From Arthrobacter sp. 9V (GTDB lineage Bacteria > Actinomycetota > Actinomycetes > Actinomycetales > Micrococcaceae): a stretch of 64,000 nt of DNA. A program made the translations under genes and the position numbers. The notes beneath the pieces are model-generated. The model made no database searches. It saw nothing but the letters and a program-made list of their open reading frames with translations, and was not told the origin of the DNA. Of this stretch, positions 41,198-50,227 are shown piece after piece. The stretch spans positions 4,044,838 through 4,108,837 of the forward strand of contig NZ_LR732912.1 of NCBI RefSeq assembly GCF_902506065.1. Direction: 5' to 3'. Every line of letters begins with the position of its first letter. Within the stretch, counting starts at the first letter, position 1.

Positions 41198-42154
41198 ATG
41201 CACAACCTTCACCCGGGCAGTTCCGCCCATCACCAACTGGACGTCCTTGTCATCGGCGAGGCCTTGGTGGACATTGTGAACACCCGGGAAGGAAGCATCA
41301 GCTACCCTGGCGGCTCCCCCGCGAATGTGGCGTACGGCCTGGGCCGCCTAGGAGTGGCAGCGGGGCTGCTCACAGCGATCGGCGACGACGATCACGGCAC
41401 CTCAGTGGCCGCCCACCTCCACAGCGCAGGCGTCCAGCTGCTCCCCGGGTCAAAGTCCCTCAAACGCACGGCCACCGCCACAGCCACACTCGCCACGGAC
41501 GGCTCGGCCAGTTACGAGTTCGACATCCAGTGGGACCTTGCACCCGTAGCACCGGCCTTGATCCCGAAAATCCTCCACACCGGATCCATCGCCACCTTCC
41601 TGGCGCCAGGCGCCACCACGGTACGCACCCTCCTCGAACAAAGCCACGACTCCTGCCTGGTCACCTATGACCCCAACATCCGCCCGGCCCTCCTTGGCAG
41701 CCACGCCGAAGCGAAGCAGACCTTCGAGGATCTGATCCCCCTCACTGACGTCATCAAACTCAGCGACGAAGATGCCCACTGGCTCTATCCCACATCTTCG
41801 TTGGACGACGTAGCATCCAGGCTCCTCAAACAGGGAGCACGCCTGGCAGTCATCACCCGCGGGGCTGAAGGGGCGCTCCTGGCCACCCCCGGGACACGCC
41901 TCAACATCCCATCAGCAAAGACCAACGTTGCGGACACCATCGGTGCCGGCGATTCATATATGGCCGCCCTCATCTTTGAACTGCTGGCAAGAGGAGAAAA
42001 GGCGTTTGCACCGACCGCACTCGAAATGATTGGACAGACCGCTGCCCTGGCCGCAGCGATCACCGTCAGCCGGCCCGGTGCCAACCCTCCCACCTCGGCC
42101 GAACTTCAAGCCCGGCTGGTCGGAGTCAAGCAGACGCCGCTCGCCACGGTGTAG
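41198..42154 (+). CDS. PfkB family carbohydrate kinase, probable fructokinase
   Basis: This 318-residue cytoplasmic kinase has the ribokinase fold. YPGGSPANVAYGLGRLG (about residues 31-47) is the N-terminal PfkB signature. KLSDEDAHWLYP contains the conserved substrate-side segment, and VADTIGAGDSYMAALIFELL carries the catalytic aspartate and anion hole. Phosphorylation of imported fructose would complete the fructan pathway (levanase, importer, kinase). It follows the ATPase gene by 129 bp with the hairpin at 41111-41142 between. Confidence 0.9.
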   Translation: MHNLHPGSSAHHQLDVLVIGEALVDIVNTREGSISYPGGSPANVAYGLGRLGVAAGLLTAIGDDDHGTSVAAHLHSAGVQLLPGSKSLKRTATATATLATDGSASYEFDIQWDLAPVAPALIPKILHTGSIATFLAPGATTVRTLLEQSHDSCLVTYDPNIRPALLGSHAEAKQTFEDLIPLTDVIKLSDEDAHWLYPTSSLDDVASRLLKQGARLAVITRGAEGALLATPGTRLNIPSAKTNVADTIGAGDSYMAALIFELLARGEKAFAPTALEMIGQTAALAAAITVSRPGANPPTSAELQARLVGVKQTPLATV

Positions 42155-42174
42155 CCACCCCCACACCATCCGGG

Positions 42175-42237
42175 TCAACGCGCGTTGATGGTGATGCTCT
42201 TGCGGATCTCCGGAAGGGTGGATTTGAGGGCGGGATG
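42175..42237 (-). pseudogene. Possible remnant tail of a lost gene
   Basis: Read on the minus strand, 20 codons end at TGA 42177-42175: HPALKSTLPEIRKSITINAR. They have protein-like composition but no start or ribosome binding site, and an in-frame stop lies two codons further upstream. It may be the C-terminus of a deleted gene; I do not recognise the family. It could also be chance. Confidence 0.3.
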
Positions 42238-42289
42238 GGTTCAGAGTCTCATGACGATCCTTACCTGCAAGTGTGGCTTTAGAGACGGA

Positions 42290-43546
42290 TCAGATAAGGG
42301 TGTTGAAGATGTCCCAGCCGTTGCCGATGTGGTGCCCGCCGTAGAGTCGCGGACCGGGTAGCCCGTAGTAGTGGCGAAGGTACCCTTCCTTGTCCACTGC
42401 GGTGACATCATTTCTGGGTTCGCTGACGGAACCACCGCTCACTGACCTGAAGTTCAGGCCGCCCGGGCGAAACATGCCGGCGCCGATGAGGTCGGTCATG
42501 ACGTCCCATCCCGGGCCAACCACGACTGGTGATTTCCATGCGCCGTGGCCGTTGCTTGGGTATTGGTGCATTACGCCGCTGCGGTCTCGGGCGAAGACAT
42601 CCATCGCGCCGTCCCCGTCGGTGTCGCCGGAGGCCATGATCTTGTCGAAAACCTGCCAGCCCGCACCAACTTTTTGAGGCGCCAGCCAGCCCCCGATCCC
42701 GTCACCGGGATAGAGGAACAGGCCTCCCACGTTGTCCCGGGCCAAGACATCGTTATTTCCGTCGCCGTTGAAGTCTCCGCCGGCAATGATGGAATCGAAG
42801 ATGTTCCAGCCTGCACCGACTTGCACTGTGGGCAGCCAGCCTCCGGCACCGTTGCCTGGGTAAAGGAACAGATTTCCCGCACTGTCCCGGGCCAGGACGT
42901 CGTTGTGCCCGTCGCCGTCGAAATCACCGGGTGAGAAAACGATGGTGAATACTGCCCAGCCCGTTCCCACAACCCTGGGCGTATCCCATGTGGAGGTGTA
43001 ATAGCGGTCTCTCTCCCAAAAGCCCCCGTCCTGCCAGTGGGATTCATAGGTCCGCGGATACAGGACCAACTCACCGGTGTTGGTACGCCCCAGAAGCTCA
43101 TAATTCCCGCGGCCTGTCCAGCCCATGGCCCGGTTGGACGCGGCAATGGGAGGTGTCTCCGGGCTGTGGAAGATCTCCGATTCAGAGCACACACCGTGAA
43201 CATTGAAGGAGATGCGGCTGCCGCGATCTTCGGTGGTGACCTTCAGAACTTCGCCTTGCCGTTCGGCAGGCAGGGGAACACCGTCCCTCAGCCATTCCAA
43301 GACGAAGCCCTGCGGGGCTTCCTCCGTGGGAGGGCAGTCCAGCAGATCGATTCTGGTTTGCCCGATTGTCAGTTCCGATCCGACGTAAGGCATCCCCATC
43401 ATTGGAGGCACCCATGACTCGGACTCGGCCCCGGCAGCCGGAGCTACACCAGCCAACGTTGAACCAGCCAGCAGCACTGCAAGGGCCGCCGATTTCACCG
43501 CAAACGCACCAAAGTTCCCCACGATCCCCCCAAGTCCCTGCCCCAA
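42290..43546 (-). CDS. Secreted FG-GAP/VCBS repeat protein
   Basis: This protein of about 418 residues has an N-terminal signal peptide (AVKSAALAVLLAGSTLAGVAPAAGA), an Ig-like domain (about 45-135) and a beta-propeller of FG-GAP/VCBS repeats. Three repeats carry calcium-binding DxDxDG loops: GDFDGDGHNDVLARD, GDFNGDGNNDVLARD and GDTDGDGAMDVFARD. The LFLYPGNGAGGWL-type segment also repeats. Such proteins are secreted, often in several copies, in soil actinobacteria; their ligand is unknown. The start is uncertain: TTG 43546 is the longest, and GTG 43522 after GGGGGG is an alternative. Confidence 0.85.
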   Translation of the reverse strand: MGQGLGGIVGNFGAFAVKSAALAVLLAGSTLAGVAPAAGAESESWVPPMMGMPYVGSELTIGQTRIDLLDCPPTEEAPQGFVLEWLRDGVPLPAERQGEVLKVTTEDRGSRISFNVHGVCSESEIFHSPETPPIAASNRAMGWTGRGNYELLGRTNTGELVLYPRTYESHWQDGGFWERDRYYTSTWDTPRVVGTGWAVFTIVFSPGDFDGDGHNDVLARDSAGNLFLYPGNGAGGWLPTVQVGAGWNIFDSIIAGGDFNGDGNNDVLARDNVGGLFLYPGDGIGGWLAPQKVGAGWQVFDKIMASGDTDGDGAMDVFARDRSGVMHQYPSNGHGAWKSPVVVGPGWDVMTDLIGAGMFRPGGLNFRSVSGGSVSEPRNDVTAVDKEGYLRHYYGLPGPRLYGGHHIGNGWDIFNTLI

Positions 43547-43662
43547 CAGAAATTTGTGCCGGCTTAACCGCTGAGCGACTGTTCGGCTATCGGCTGGTTA
43601 CAGTGTGCGGGCGAACCGCCGGCAGGGCAATGGGGGACGGGAAAACGCTCCGGAGTCCGGTG

Positions 43663-44442
43663 CTATCTGTGCTTGAACTCCGGCTGTCGCTTCTCGCTGA
43701 ACGCGGCCATTCCTTCCTTCTGGTCCTCGGTAGCAAAGAGCGAGTGGAACACCCTGCGCTCAAACACCACGCCCTGTGACAGGCCCATCTCGAAGGCTGC
43801 GTTCACGGCTTCCTTGGCCACCATGGCGGCGGGCTTGGATTTGGAGGCAATGACTTCGGCGGCCTTGAGTGCTTCTTCGATCACCTCTGCAGCGGGAACC
43901 ACGCGGGACACCAGGCCGGAGCGCTCGGCCTCTTCGGCATCCATGAAACGCCCCGTCAACACCATGTCCATGGCTTTGGCCTTCCCCACAGCACGGGTAA
44001 GCCTCTGGGAACCGCCCATTCCAGGGATCACGCCCAGGTTGATCTCCGGCTGGCCGAATTTGGCGTTGTCCCCCGCAATGATGAAGTCCGCCATCATGGC
44101 CAGCTCACAGCCACCGCCCAAGGCGAAGCCGGACACAGCAGCAACAACAGGAATGCGAAGGCGGGTGAGGTCTTCCCAACGCCGGAACCAGTCCGCAGCG
44201 TACATCTCCATGTAGCTGTTGGAGGACATTTCCTTGATGTCAGCGCCGGCAGCAAACGCTTTGGCTGATCCCGTGATCACCACGGCCCCAACGTCCGGAT
44301 CAGTGTCCATGGCGGTCACTGCGTCCACGAGCTCGTTCATGAGCGCAGTATTCAACGCGTTCAGCGCCTCCGGCCGGTTCAGTGTCACCAGGCCCACCCG
44401 TCCCCGACGTTCCACCACAATGTTCTGGTACTGCTCCGTCAT
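43663..44442 (-). CDS. Enoyl-CoA hydratase
   Basis: This 259-residue crotonase-family enzyme adds water to enoyl-CoA. The oxyanion-hole stretches are AFAAGADIKEM and SGFALGGGCELAMMADFIIA, and the catalytic glutamates lie in GQPEINLGVIPG. ATG 44442 has GAGGGAG upstream; the longer frame adds nine residues. It lies at the end of a valine-catabolic operon (mmsA, hydrolase, mmsB), where it would convert methacrylyl-CoA to 3-hydroxyisobutyryl-CoA, although it could also serve fatty acid oxidation. Confidence 0.92.
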   Translation of the reverse strand: MTEQYQNIVVERRGRVGLVTLNRPEALNALNTALMNELVDAVTAMDTDPDVGAVVITGSAKAFAAGADIKEMSSNSYMEMYAADWFRRWEDLTRLRIPVVAAVSGFALGGGCELAMMADFIIAGDNAKFGQPEINLGVIPGMGGSQRLTRAVGKAKAMDMVLTGRFMDAEEAERSGLVSRVVPAAEVIEEALKAAEVIASKSKPAAMVAKEAVNAAFEMGLSQGVVFERRVFHSLFATEDQKEGMAAFSEKRQPEFKHR

Positions 44443-44485
44443 GCTCTCCCTCTCGCCAACGCTCGTCATAAGTTCAGTTCAACTC

Positions 44486-45415
44486 TCACACGGACTTGTC
44501 GCGGATCTCCGTGATGATCCCGGAGAAGTCCCTCCCGGCCCCTTCCCCGGCAGCAAAGGCATCGTAAATACGCGAGGCCAAGGGACCCATTTCCGCAGCA
44601 ACGCCCGTGCTCTCCAGCGCGTTCACCGCCAGCCGCAGGTCCTTGGCCATCAACGCACCGGCAAAGCCCGGTTGGTAGTCGCGGTTGGCCGGGCTGGTGG
44701 GCACCGGGCCAGGAACGGGGCAATTGGTGGTCAACGCCCAGCATTGGCCGGATGCGTTGGAAGCGACATCGAACAATGCCTGATGCGTGAGACCAAGCTT
44801 CTCGCCGAGCACAAACGCTTCGGCAACGGCGATCATGGAGACACCAAGGATCATGTTGTTGCACACCTTGGCGGCCTGCCCCGCTCCGTGATCACCGCAG
44901 TGGACAATCCTCTTGCCCATCAGCTCCAAAATGGGCTTTACGGTCTCGAAGTCCTCTGGCAAAGCACCCACCATGAAGGTCAAGGTGCCGGCCTCGGCTC
45001 CCACCACGCCACCGGACACGGGGGCATCCACGGATCGGTGACCCGCCGCGACGGCAAGAGCTGCAGCCTCGCGGGCTTCGTCCACATTGATGGTGGAACA
45101 GTCCAGGAACAGCGTGTTGGGCTTCGCGATGGACAGCAGCCCCGGCCCGTCCACACCGCGGTAGGCATCCAAAACGTGCTTGCCGCTGGGCAACATGGTC
45201 AACACCACGGCCGCCTCCGCGGCAGCTTCATGCGCCGTGGAGGCCATGGGAATCCCGTGAGCCAGGGCAGCTTCGACTGCCGCCGGAACGGGATCATAGC
45301 CAATCACCTCGTGCCCGGCTTTGATCAGGTTGGCGGCCATGGGCCCACCCATATGACCCAATCCAAGGAAAGCGATGAGTCCCGTCGCCGGGGTTTGAGC
45401 TGCGTTCTCTGTCAT
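44486..45415 (-). CDS. mmsB: 3-Hydroxyisobutyrate dehydrogenase
   Basis: This 309-residue NAD-dependent enzyme oxidises 3-hydroxyisobutyrate to methylmalonate semialdehyde. FLGLGHMGGPMAANLIKAGH is the nucleotide-binding motif, DAPVSGGVVGAEAGTLTFMVGG-type sequence follows near residue 120, and GAGQAAKVCNNMILG contains the catalytic lysine. GAAGGAG lies upstream of ATG 45415. It is in the valine catabolism operon with mmsA and 3-hydroxyisobutyryl-CoA hydrolase. Confidence 0.94.
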   Translation of the reverse strand: MTENAAQTPATGLIAFLGLGHMGGPMAANLIKAGHEVIGYDPVPAAVEAALAHGIPMASTAHEAAAEAAVVLTMLPSGKHVLDAYRGVDGPGLLSIAKPNTLFLDCSTINVDEAREAAALAVAAGHRSVDAPVSGGVVGAEAGTLTFMVGALPEDFETVKPILELMGKRIVHCGDHGAGQAAKVCNNMILGVSMIAVAEAFVLGEKLGLTHQALFDVASNASGQCWALTTNCPVPGPVPTSPANRDYQPGFAGALMAKDLRLAVNALESTGVAAEMGPLASRIYDAFAAGEGAGRDFSGIITEIRDKSV

Positions 45416-45426
45416 GATCGTCTCCT

Positions 45427-46491
45427 TCAATTCGACTGGACCGGACTGGCTGAAAGCCCCAATTCCCGCTCGCCGAGCGGCGCAAAGTAGCCCTCGACGT
45501 CGGACTCCCGGACTTCGGCGAGAGCCGGCGGCTTCCATTGCGGGTTGCGGTCCTTGTCCACCACCTGCGCGCGAATGCCCTCCCGGAAGTCAGGCCCGGC
45601 CAGGCATCGCAGGCCCACGCGGTATTCCTGGTCCAGGGCTTCCTCCAACGAGAGCCCGCGGACGCGTCGCAACGATTCCAAAGTCACTTTTACCGACGTC
45701 GGCGATTTCGCCTCGATGGTGTCCGCCGCAGCAGCTGCCTCGTCGCCCAAAGATCGCAGGCTCCGGACGATCTCCTCCGCATCGTCATGCACATAGGCGG
45801 CGTCAATCCACTCCCGCTGTGCCGCCAAAGCTGACTCCGGTGCTGCTTGGGTGAAGCGCCCGACGGCGGCCTCCGCCGTCGAGCTTTCCAGCGCTACCGC
45901 AAGCGCGGGGAGGCTTTCGGACGGCACGAAGTGGTCCGCGAGACCGAGGAACACCGCATCCGCGCCGGACAGGTGAGCCCCGGTCAAGGCAGCGTGCGTT
46001 CCCGTCTCCCCCGGTGAGCGGGAGAGCAGCAGTGTGCCGCCGACGTCGGGCACGAACCCGATGGTGGTTTCCGGCATCCCGGTACGCGTCCGCTCGGTAA
46101 CAACGCGAACGGAACCGTGCGCGGAAACGCCCACGCCGCCACCCAGGACGAGCCCATCCATGAAGGCCACATACGGTTTGGGGTAGTGCGAGATCAGCAC
46201 GTTGAGCCGGTACTCGTCAGCCCAGAACTCTGCCGTCTCCGTGCCGCCGTGCAACATGTCCTTGTAGATGGCTACGATGTCGCCGCCGGCGCAGAGCCCG
46301 CGGTCGCCCGCGCCGCGCAACAAAACGGTGGCAACGGCGTCGTCGTCCGCCCAGTCAGCCAACTGCTGGAGCATGGCCTTGACCATTCCCCCGTTCAGCG
46401 CGTTGACTGCTTTCGGACGGTTCAGGGTCACGATCCCGAGGTGGCCGCGACGCTCAAACAGGACCTCTTCCTCTGCGTCCAAAGCCCCCAT
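45427..46491 (-). CDS. 3-Hydroxyisobutyryl-CoA hydrolase
   Basis: This 354-residue crotonase-fold enzyme releases 3-hydroxyisobutyrate from its CoA ester. GLCAGGDIVAIYKDM forms the oxyanion hole. DGLVLGGGVGVSAHGSVRVVTERTRTGMPETTIGFVPDVGG is the extended signature that separates this group from true enoyl-CoA hydratases. The ATG at 46491 overlaps the mmsA stop as ATGA, so translation is coupled. It is one step of valine degradation, before mmsB. Confidence 0.92.
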   Translation of the reverse strand: MGALDAEEEVLFERRGHLGIVTLNRPKAVNALNGGMVKAMLQQLADWADDDAVATVLLRGAGDRGLCAGGDIVAIYKDMLHGGTETAEFWADEYRLNVLISHYPKPYVAFMDGLVLGGGVGVSAHGSVRVVTERTRTGMPETTIGFVPDVGGTLLLSRSPGETGTHAALTGAHLSGADAVFLGLADHFVPSESLPALAVALESSTAEAAVGRFTQAAPESALAAQREWIDAAYVHDDAEEIVRSLRSLGDEAAAAADTIEAKSPTSVKVTLESLRRVRGLSLEEALDQEYRVGLRCLAGPDFREGIRAQVVDKDRNPQWKPPALAEVRESDVEGYFAPLGERELGLSASPVQSN

Positions 46492-47990
46492 CAGCTGCCT
46501 GCCGGCATGATGAAGCTGGCGCCCTGGCGAATTCCGGAGGGCCACCGCGACGTCACGGTCTTGGTCTTGGTGTAGAAGCGGAACGCGTCGGCGCCGTGCT
46601 GGTTGAGGTCGCCGAAACCGGACGCCTTCCAGCCGCCGAACGTGTAATAGGCGATCGGCACGGGGATGGGCACGTTGATGCCCACCATGCCTACCTCCAC
46701 CCGGCTGGCAAAGTCGCGGGCGGAGTCGCCATCGCGGGTGAAAATTGCGACGCCGTTGCCGAACTCGTGCTCGCTGCAGAGCCTGAGCGCTTCGTCGTAG
46801 TCAGCCGCGCGCAGCACGCTGAGGACGGGACCGAAAATCTCTTCCTTGTAGATCTTCATGTCCTTGGTGACGTTATCGAAGAGGGTGGGGCCAACCCAGA
46901 AGCCGCCATCGTAGCCGTCAACGGTAAGGCCGCGGCCATCGGTGACCAGCGTTGCACCTTCGTCTACGCCGGATTGGATATAGCCCTCGATCCTTTCCTT
47001 GGCGGAAGCAGCCACCACGGGGCCGAAATCTGAATCCTTATCCAGGCTGTGGCCCACTTTCAGGTCCTTGACGCGCTCGGTCAGCTTGCCCACCAATGCA
47101 TCAGCGGTTTCCTGGCCCACCGGCACGGCAACGGAGATCGCCATGCAGCGTTCACCGGCGGAACCGTACCCGGCACCGATCAGGGCGTCGGCAGCCATGT
47201 CCAGATCGGCGTCGGGCATGATCACCATGTGGTTCTTGGCCCCGCCGAAGCACTGTGCGCGCTTGCCGTGCGCGGCTGCTGTTGCGTAGATGTACTGGGC
47301 AATGGGAGTGGAGCCCACAAAGCCGATCGCCTTCACGCGCGGATCTTCGAGCAACGCGTCCACGGCTTCCTTGTCACCGTTGATGACGTTGAAGACGCCG
47401 TTGGGCACGCCGGCTTCGCTGTACAGCTCCGCAAGCCGCAGCGGCACGGAAGGGTCACGCTCTGAGGGCTTGAGGATGAACGCGTTGCCGGCCGCGAGCG
47501 CCGGGCCGGACTTCCACAGCGGAATCATGGCCGGGAAGTTGAAGGGCGTGATGCCTGCGACGACGCCCAGCGGCTGGCGGAGCGAATGGACATCAATTCC
47601 TTGGCCGGCGTTGTCGGAGAATTCGCCTTTGAGCAGATGCGGCGCCCCGGCTGAGAATTCCACTACCTCGATGCCGCGCTGGATATCGCCCTTGGCGTCG
47701 GCGAAGGTCTTGCCATGTTCGGAGGACAGGAGCTTGGCGAGCTCGTCCATGTTCTGGTTGACCAGGTCCACGAACTTCAGGAGGATGCGTCCCCGGCGTT
47801 GCGGGTTCATTGCCGCCCATTCGAGCTGGCCCTTTTCGGCATTTGCGACGGCGTTGCGGACCTCGTCCGCGCTGGCCAGCGGGAGCCGTGCCTGGACTTC
47901 GCCCGTGCAGGGATCGTAGACATCACTGAACCGGCCGGAGGTGCCGTCAATCCTTTGGCCGTCTACGTAGTGGGAAAGCTCGCGCACCAT
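46491..47990 (-). CDS. mmsA: CoA-acylating methylmalonate-semialdehyde dehydrogenase
   Basis: This 499-residue enzyme oxidises methylmalonate semialdehyde to propionyl-CoA. It has the aldehyde dehydrogenase fold: GITPFNFPAMIPLWKSGPALAAG, FVGSTPIAQYIY, and the catalytic cysteine in GSAGERCMAISVAV. FGGAKNHMVIMPDAD is typical of MmsA, which lacks the general-base glutamate of other aldehyde dehydrogenases. It is the first gene of a four-gene valine operon. A promoter with a dyad (48090-48105) lies about 100 bp upstream. Confidence 0.94.
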   Translation of the reverse strand: MVRELSHYVDGQRIDGTSGRFSDVYDPCTGEVQARLPLASADEVRNAVANAEKGQLEWAAMNPQRRGRILLKFVDLVNQNMDELAKLLSSEHGKTFADAKGDIQRGIEVVEFSAGAPHLLKGEFSDNAGQGIDVHSLRQPLGVVAGITPFNFPAMIPLWKSGPALAAGNAFILKPSERDPSVPLRLAELYSEAGVPNGVFNVINGDKEAVDALLEDPRVKAIGFVGSTPIAQYIYATAAAHGKRAQCFGGAKNHMVIMPDADLDMAADALIGAGYGSAGERCMAISVAVPVGQETADALVGKLTERVKDLKVGHSLDKDSDFGPVVAASAKERIEGYIQSGVDEGATLVTDGRGLTVDGYDGGFWVGPTLFDNVTKDMKIYKEEIFGPVLSVLRAADYDEALRLCSEHEFGNGVAIFTRDGDSARDFASRVEVGMVGINVPIPVPIAYYTFGGWKASGFGDLNQHGADAFRFYTKTKTVTSRWPSGIRQGASFIMPAGS

Positions 47991-48089
47991 GGTGAAATGC
48001 TCCTTTGCATCGGTGAATGACTGCCGTGCCGCCGGGTGCTGGGACCGTTGCGGAACACGTGACCAACTGTGATCCAGGTCATCTCTGAA

Positions 48090-48105
48090 TCCGAATATAC
48101 TCGGA
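48090..48105 (-). promoter_or_regulatory. Dyad in the mmsA promoter region
   Basis: TCCGAATATACTCGGA has 5-bp inverted arms around ATATAC. On the minus strand it contains TATATT, a possible -10. A transcription regulator binding here could control the valine operon. It lies just after the end of the gene at 48113-48685. Confidence 0.4.
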
Positions 48106-48112
48106 CTTCCTA

Positions 48113-48685
48113 CTAATTTCCAGAGGGCTGTTTTTCTGCCTGGGAGCCGCCGCCCACCGTGTCTGTGGGCGCTGGCCAGTGGCCGGTCACCTGGTGAAAA
48201 TCAATGGCGGTCATAAGAGGTGTCACGTCGAAGGTACGTATGTTCAGGCTGAGTTTTGCGCCGTGTACGGATTTGACGGTCAGGATGGGCTGCCCCTTCA
48301 TCACCTGCACCCGGTAGTGGGCAATGTCGGTGTAGGGAACTACGTGTTCTTTGCCGAGCACGGTCCGGAAGGCGACCTCGTGGGCGCGGGGAGCCACGTA
48401 CCAGTTGCGATACATGAGCACGAAAACCAGGCCGCCCAGGAAGATCGCCACAGCGGTGATGCGGGCACCCAGTGGCGAAGGATCGTAGGAGAACGACACC
48501 AAGCTCATGAGGAAGCCGAAGCTCAGGAACAGCCAGCCGATGATGGGGACCACTTTGGGCAGGCGAACCTGCTCCGGATACTGCTTGGACCGGTTGGGGT
48601 GCTTGCGCGCCCACCAGCCAATGGCAGCGATGAAGATGGCCACAAGCGCCATGATGAGGACCTTGAGGATGGACTCCGTAGACAT
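48113..48685 (-). CDS. Membrane protein with PH-like domain
   Basis: This 190-residue protein has three hydrophobic helices (residues about 5-25, 46-66 and 73-92; the last two form a pair, then a soluble C-terminal half). AHEVAFRTVLGKEHVVPYTDIAHYRVQVMKGQPILTVKSVHGAKLSLNIRTFDVTPL resembles the bacterial PH-like fold. The function is unknown. A Ser/Gly-rich tail ends the protein. It stands alone, convergent with nothing, between mmsA and the photolyase gene. Confidence 0.8.
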   Translation of the reverse strand: MSTESILKVLIMALVAIFIAAIGWWARKHPNRSKQYPEQVRLPKVVPIIGWLFLSFGFLMSLVSFSYDPSPLGARITAVAIFLGGLVFVLMYRNWYVAPRAHEVAFRTVLGKEHVVPYTDIAHYRVQVMKGQPILTVKSVHGAKLSLNIRTFDVTPLMTAIDFHQVTGHWPAPTDTVGGGSQAEKQPSGN

Positions 48686-48728
48686 GGACCCAGCCTATAG
48701 TCGGCCCTAGCCGAGTCCGCGGAACCCC

Positions 48729-50135
48729 TTAGTGAACCTCTCTCATCTCCTTGTACGCTTCCAGCGCTTCCGCCCTGGTGGTCTTCAAATCCACAATTTC
48801 CTCCGCGTAGTCCGGTGTCCCGAACTCCGGAATCCAGTGGGCGATGTACTTCCCCTGAGGATCGAACTTGACGCGCTGGGCCTCCGGATTGAAGATCCTG
48901 AAGAACGGCGACGCGTCCGCCCCGGAACCGGCTACCCACTGCCAATTGGCGGGGTTCGACGCAGGATCGGCATCCACCAGGGTGTCCCAGAACCACTGCT
49001 CCCCCAGCTGCCAGTGAATGCCGAGGTTTTTCACCAGGAAGCTGGCAGCAACCATGCGGACGCGGTTGTGCATCCATCCCGTATGCCACAGTTGCCGCTG
49101 CCCCGCATCCACCATGGGGAACCCGGTGCGGCCCTGCTGCCAGGCCCGGAATTCCTCCGGCGCCGACTCGTGGCCGGGGTGCTTGCCGTTGCTGGCTTTG
49201 GCACTCCCGTCATTGATACCCGGCCATGCCCACGGAAAGCGATCAAATTCAGTGCGAAGGTTTGCCGTTGCCAGGGTTGGATTGTGGAAGTACTGATGCC
49301 AGCAGAACTCACGCCAGCCCAACTCGGAAGCAAAAATTGAGGCGCTTTCGGACCGCTTGGAACCCAGGGCATGCCACACCTCGAACGGGCTGAGCTCACC
49401 CCAGCGAAGGTAAGGCGAGAGGCAACTGCTTCCATCCGTATCCGGGCGGTTGCGGCCCTCGCTGTAGTTGGATAGGCCGGCTCCCACGAACTCGGCCAAC
49501 CGCTTGTGACCGGCAGCAGCGCCTGGCGTCCACATTTCGGCCAATCCGCCGGACCAGTCCGGCTTGGTGGGCAGCAGGTGCCACGATTCCAGTTGGTCAT
49601 ACACAGGCAGCTTTCCGCTGAATCCATGGCCGGCTTCGGGGATAGCCAACGGCTCGCGGAAGTCCTGTGCAGAAACTGTCCGCCAGAACGGGGTGAAGAC
49701 CTTGTATTGCCCGCCCGTTTTGGTAGTAACTTCCCACGGTTCATGGAGAAGTGAAGCCTGAAAACTTGAGACGTGCAGTCCGGCCTCGCCCGCCCAGGCC
49801 TTGATGCCGGCGTCGACCGTTCGCTCCGCGGAACCGTACCGGCGGTTCCAGTACAGCCCGCCGGCACCGATCGCCGTCGTGGTTTTCCGGACAATTTCGG
49901 CTGCCGGCCCGCGGCGGAGGAGCAATGGGATGCCGAGCTTGTCCAGTTCCTCACGGAGGTTGGTCAGGGAGTGGTGGAGCCACCAGCGCGCGGCGCCGCC
50001 GTGGGGGCGGATCCCGGGCGATTCTTCGTCGAGGACGTAAAGGGCAACAGCCGCGCCGTCGTCGGCTGCGGCACGCAAGGCCGGATTATCGGCGACCCGC
50101 AGATCGTCGCGAAACCAAACGATGGACGGCTTCAT
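48729..50135 (-). CDS. phr: Deoxyribodipyrimidine photolyase
   Basis: This 468-residue FAD enzyme repairs cyclobutane pyrimidine dimers using blue light. The N-terminal antenna domain starts SIVWFRDDLRVADNPAL, and the catalytic domain contains LSPYLRWGELSP, the FAD-binding FPMVDAGQRQLWHTGWMHNRVRMVAASFLVKNL and WQWVAGSGADASPFFRIFNPE near the end. The ATG at 50135 has AAAGG upstream. The length matches class I photolyases. It could also act on 6-4 products, but the motifs fit the CPD type. Confidence 0.94.
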   Translation of the reverse strand: MKPSIVWFRDDLRVADNPALRAAADDGAAVALYVLDEESPGIRPHGGAARWWLHHSLTNLREELDKLGIPLLLRRGPAAEIVRKTTTAIGAGGLYWNRRYGSAERTVDAGIKAWAGEAGLHVSSFQASLLHEPWEVTTKTGGQYKVFTPFWRTVSAQDFREPLAIPEAGHGFSGKLPVYDQLESWHLLPTKPDWSGGLAEMWTPGAAAGHKRLAEFVGAGLSNYSEGRNRPDTDGSSCLSPYLRWGELSPFEVWHALGSKRSESASIFASELGWREFCWHQYFHNPTLATANLRTEFDRFPWAWPGINDGSAKASNGKHPGHESAPEEFRAWQQGRTGFPMVDAGQRQLWHTGWMHNRVRMVAASFLVKNLGIHWQLGEQWFWDTLVDADPASNPANWQWVAGSGADASPFFRIFNPEAQRVKFDPQGKYIAHWIPEFGTPDYAEEIVDLKTTRAEALEAYKEMREVH

Positions 50136-50170
50136 TAGCACCTTTCAGCGAAAACCTCCGGAAACAGGAA

Positions 50171-50207
50171 CAGCCCATGCCCCCTAAGAATCCTAGGGGC
50201 ATGGGCT
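50171..50207. terminator. Terminator hairpin
   Basis: CAGCCCATGCCCC (50171-50183) pairs with GGGGCATGGGCTG (50195-50207), a perfect 13-bp stem, extended inward by CTA/TAG with one bulged C. It ends transcription of the minus-strand gene at 50228-50566, upstream of the photolyase gene. Confidence 0.85.
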
Positions 50208-50227
50208 GAAAGCTCGCTGGTATGGGA

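Noticed and set aside
44219..45490. 423-residue plus-strand frame
   Set aside because: It is antisense to enoyl-CoA hydratase and mmsB, both of which have full family motifs.
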